NCBI RefSeq assembly: GCF_004135625.1
Contig: NZ_SDPV01000001.1
Coordinates: forward strand, 186,001 to 250,000
Length of the DNA: 64,000 bases
Origin: Pelagerythrobacter rhizovicinus
Lineage (GTDB): Bacteria; Pseudomonadota; Alphaproteobacteria; Sphingomonadales; Sphingomonadaceae
Direction: 5' to 3'
Of the stretch, positions 63,190-64,000 are shown one piece after another. Under the pieces are notes generated by a model that saw nothing but the letters and a program-made list of their open reading frames with translations, was not told the DNA's origin and made no database searches. The position numbers and the translations under genes are program-made. Within the stretch, counting starts at the first letter, position 1. Each line of letters begins with the position of its first letter.

Positions 63190-64000
63190 AGCGCGGCTAC
63201 CTTCTGCGACGAAAGCTCGATCGCCGATGCCGCGAATTCGCGTTCGGATGCGAGCCAATCGGAGAGCGCTCTCAGGCCTTTCCGCCAGTCGGTGCGGGGG
63301 GGCAACTGGAGCGCAGTGTCGATCGCGCGTGTATCCGCGACAAACCAACGCTGATCTCCCGCGCGCCAGCCTTCGACCTCGAAGTGCGGCTTGCTGTCCA
63401 GGATTACCCCAATCTCGTCGAGCACAGCCCGAAGGCTCACCGCGTTCGTCGGGCCGCCGCCCCAGTTGAACGCGCGGCCGGAGATTGCGTCGATCCGGTC
63501 CAGCGCGGCAAGGTACATGTCGCACGTGTCATCGACCGTGCAGACGTCGCGGACCTGCCAGCCATCCCCGAACAGGGTGATCGGCCGTCCCTCCATCGCG
63601 CTGATGAGGAAGTGCGCGACCCAGCCCTGATCCTCCGTGCCGAGCTGCCGCTCGCCGTAAATGCAGCTCATACGGATCACCGCGGTGCGCATTCCGAAGC
63701 TCCGGGAATAGTCGAGCACGTACTGATCCGCCGCACCCTTCGAACACCCGTAGGGCGTGTGAAAGTCGAGGGGGCGCGTTTCATCCAGGCCGAACTGCGC
63801 CAGCTGCGCATCGGCCGGTTCGTATCCGTTCGTACCGGGCCCGAACTGCAAATCCGGGAGATTGCCATAGACTTTGTTGGTGGATGCGAAAATCAGCGGA
63901 ACGCCTCCATCGGTGGTCCGCAGCGCCTCGAGTAGGTTGAACGTCCCGCGAAGGTTCGCGTCGAAATCCGCGCGCGGATCGTCGAGGCTGGTGGTTACTG
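63186..64000 (-). CDS. NAD-dependent sugar epimerase, CDP-paratose/tyvelose 2-epimerase-like (5' end beyond the window)
   Basis: About 271 C-terminal residues are visible. The active-site region reads FASTNKVYGNLP, then LDFHTPYGCSKGAADQYVLDYSR with the catalytic Tyr and Lys, RMSCIYGERQLGTEDQGWVAHFL and ITLFGDGWQVRDVCTVDDTCDMY. STNKVYG in place of STSEVYG, and the HTPYGCSKGAADQY and TEDQGW blocks, are typical of the RfbE-like epimerase branch. The N-terminal Rossmann motif lies outside the window. It is first in the visible part of the operon and overlaps the GT4 gene by 4 bp. Confidence 0.85.
   Translation of the reverse strand, partial: VTTSLDDPRADFDANLRGTFNLLEALRTTDGGVPLIFASTNKVYGNLPDLQFGPGTNGYEPADAQLAQFGLDETRPLDFHTPYGCSKGAADQYVLDYSRSFGMRTAVIRMSCIYGERQLGTEDQGWVAHFLISAMEGRPITLFGDGWQVRDVCTVDDTCDMYLAALDRIDAISGRAFNWGGGPTNAVSLRAVLDEIGVILDSKPHFEVEGWRAGDQRWFVADTRAIDTALQLPPRTDWRKGLRALSDWLASEREFAASAIELSSQKVAAL

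Noticed and set aside
1-64000. CRISPR arrays, tRNA, rRNA, prophage or insertion sequences
   Set aside because: No repeat array, cloverleaf, transposase, integrase or terminal inverted repeat was seen when reading both strands.

Overview
The window is high-GC DNA with tightly packed genes, many sharing 1 to 8 bp with the next gene, two TonB-dependent receptors, Tat-type signal sequences and a GGAAC-N16-CGTT promoter of the alphaproteobacterial general stress response. These traits together suggest a member of the Sphingomonadales (Novosphingobium, Erythrobacter or Sphingomonas-like). No rRNA, tRNA, CRISPR array, insertion sequence, integrase or phage gene was seen. This assignment rests on gene content alone.

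Region 1 (1-10.6 kb) is a pectin-use locus: a partial ThuA-like protein and a PL1 pectate lyase on the minus strand; then, divergently, a TonB-dependent receptor, a GH43 glycosidase, an acetyl-esterase-like hydrolase, a PL10 pectate lyase and a fructuronate reductase/mannitol dehydrogenase-family enzyme. The divergent promoter region carries ACCGGT-centred palindromes. Region 2 (10.6-14 kb) is a D-alanine catabolic unit (dadA, alr, and a divergent Lrp regulator) followed by an orphan gene of the Anabaena sensory-rhodopsin-transducer family.

Region 3 (14-29.6 kb) is the centrepiece. A LuxR-type regulator and an SDR are divergent from a 14-gene operon matching, gene by gene, the actinobacterial pathway for steroid C/D rings (HIP pathway): ipdA, ipdB, enoyl-CoA hydratase, ipdC, echA20, fadE31-like and partner, fadA6, SDR, a second acyl-CoA dehydrogenase pair including fadE30-like, ipdF, a MaoC hydratase and fadD3. 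Region 4 (29.6-39.9 kb) continues on the same strand with a TonB-dependent receptor, MFS transporter, amidohydrolase, LysR regulator, Rieske oxygenase, acetoacetate-decarboxylase-family protein, SDR and a second MFS transporter. It may be an uptake and upper-pathway module for the same or a related cyclic substrate, but this is unproven.

Region 5 (40-46.3 kb) encodes a caa3-type terminal oxidase (CtaG-like factor, cytochrome b561, diheme and monoheme c cytochromes, subunit II fused to cytochrome c, fused subunits I-III, and a small membrane protein). Region 6 (46.3-57.7 kb) looks like a stress and periplasmic-oxidation block: an SDR, YetF, two hemerythrins, a PQQ glucose dehydrogenase with a flavin oxidoreductase, a GH13 enzyme and an EamA transporter, a PCuAC-fold protein without metal ligands, and a Crp/Fnr regulator. 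EcfG-type promoters and a recurring 12-bp motif are found here. Region 7 (57.7-64 kb, minus strand) is a surface-polysaccharide operon: two nucleotide-sugar SDRs, one GT4 and three CgeB-like glycosyltransferases, all joined by 4-bp overlaps and running off the window end.
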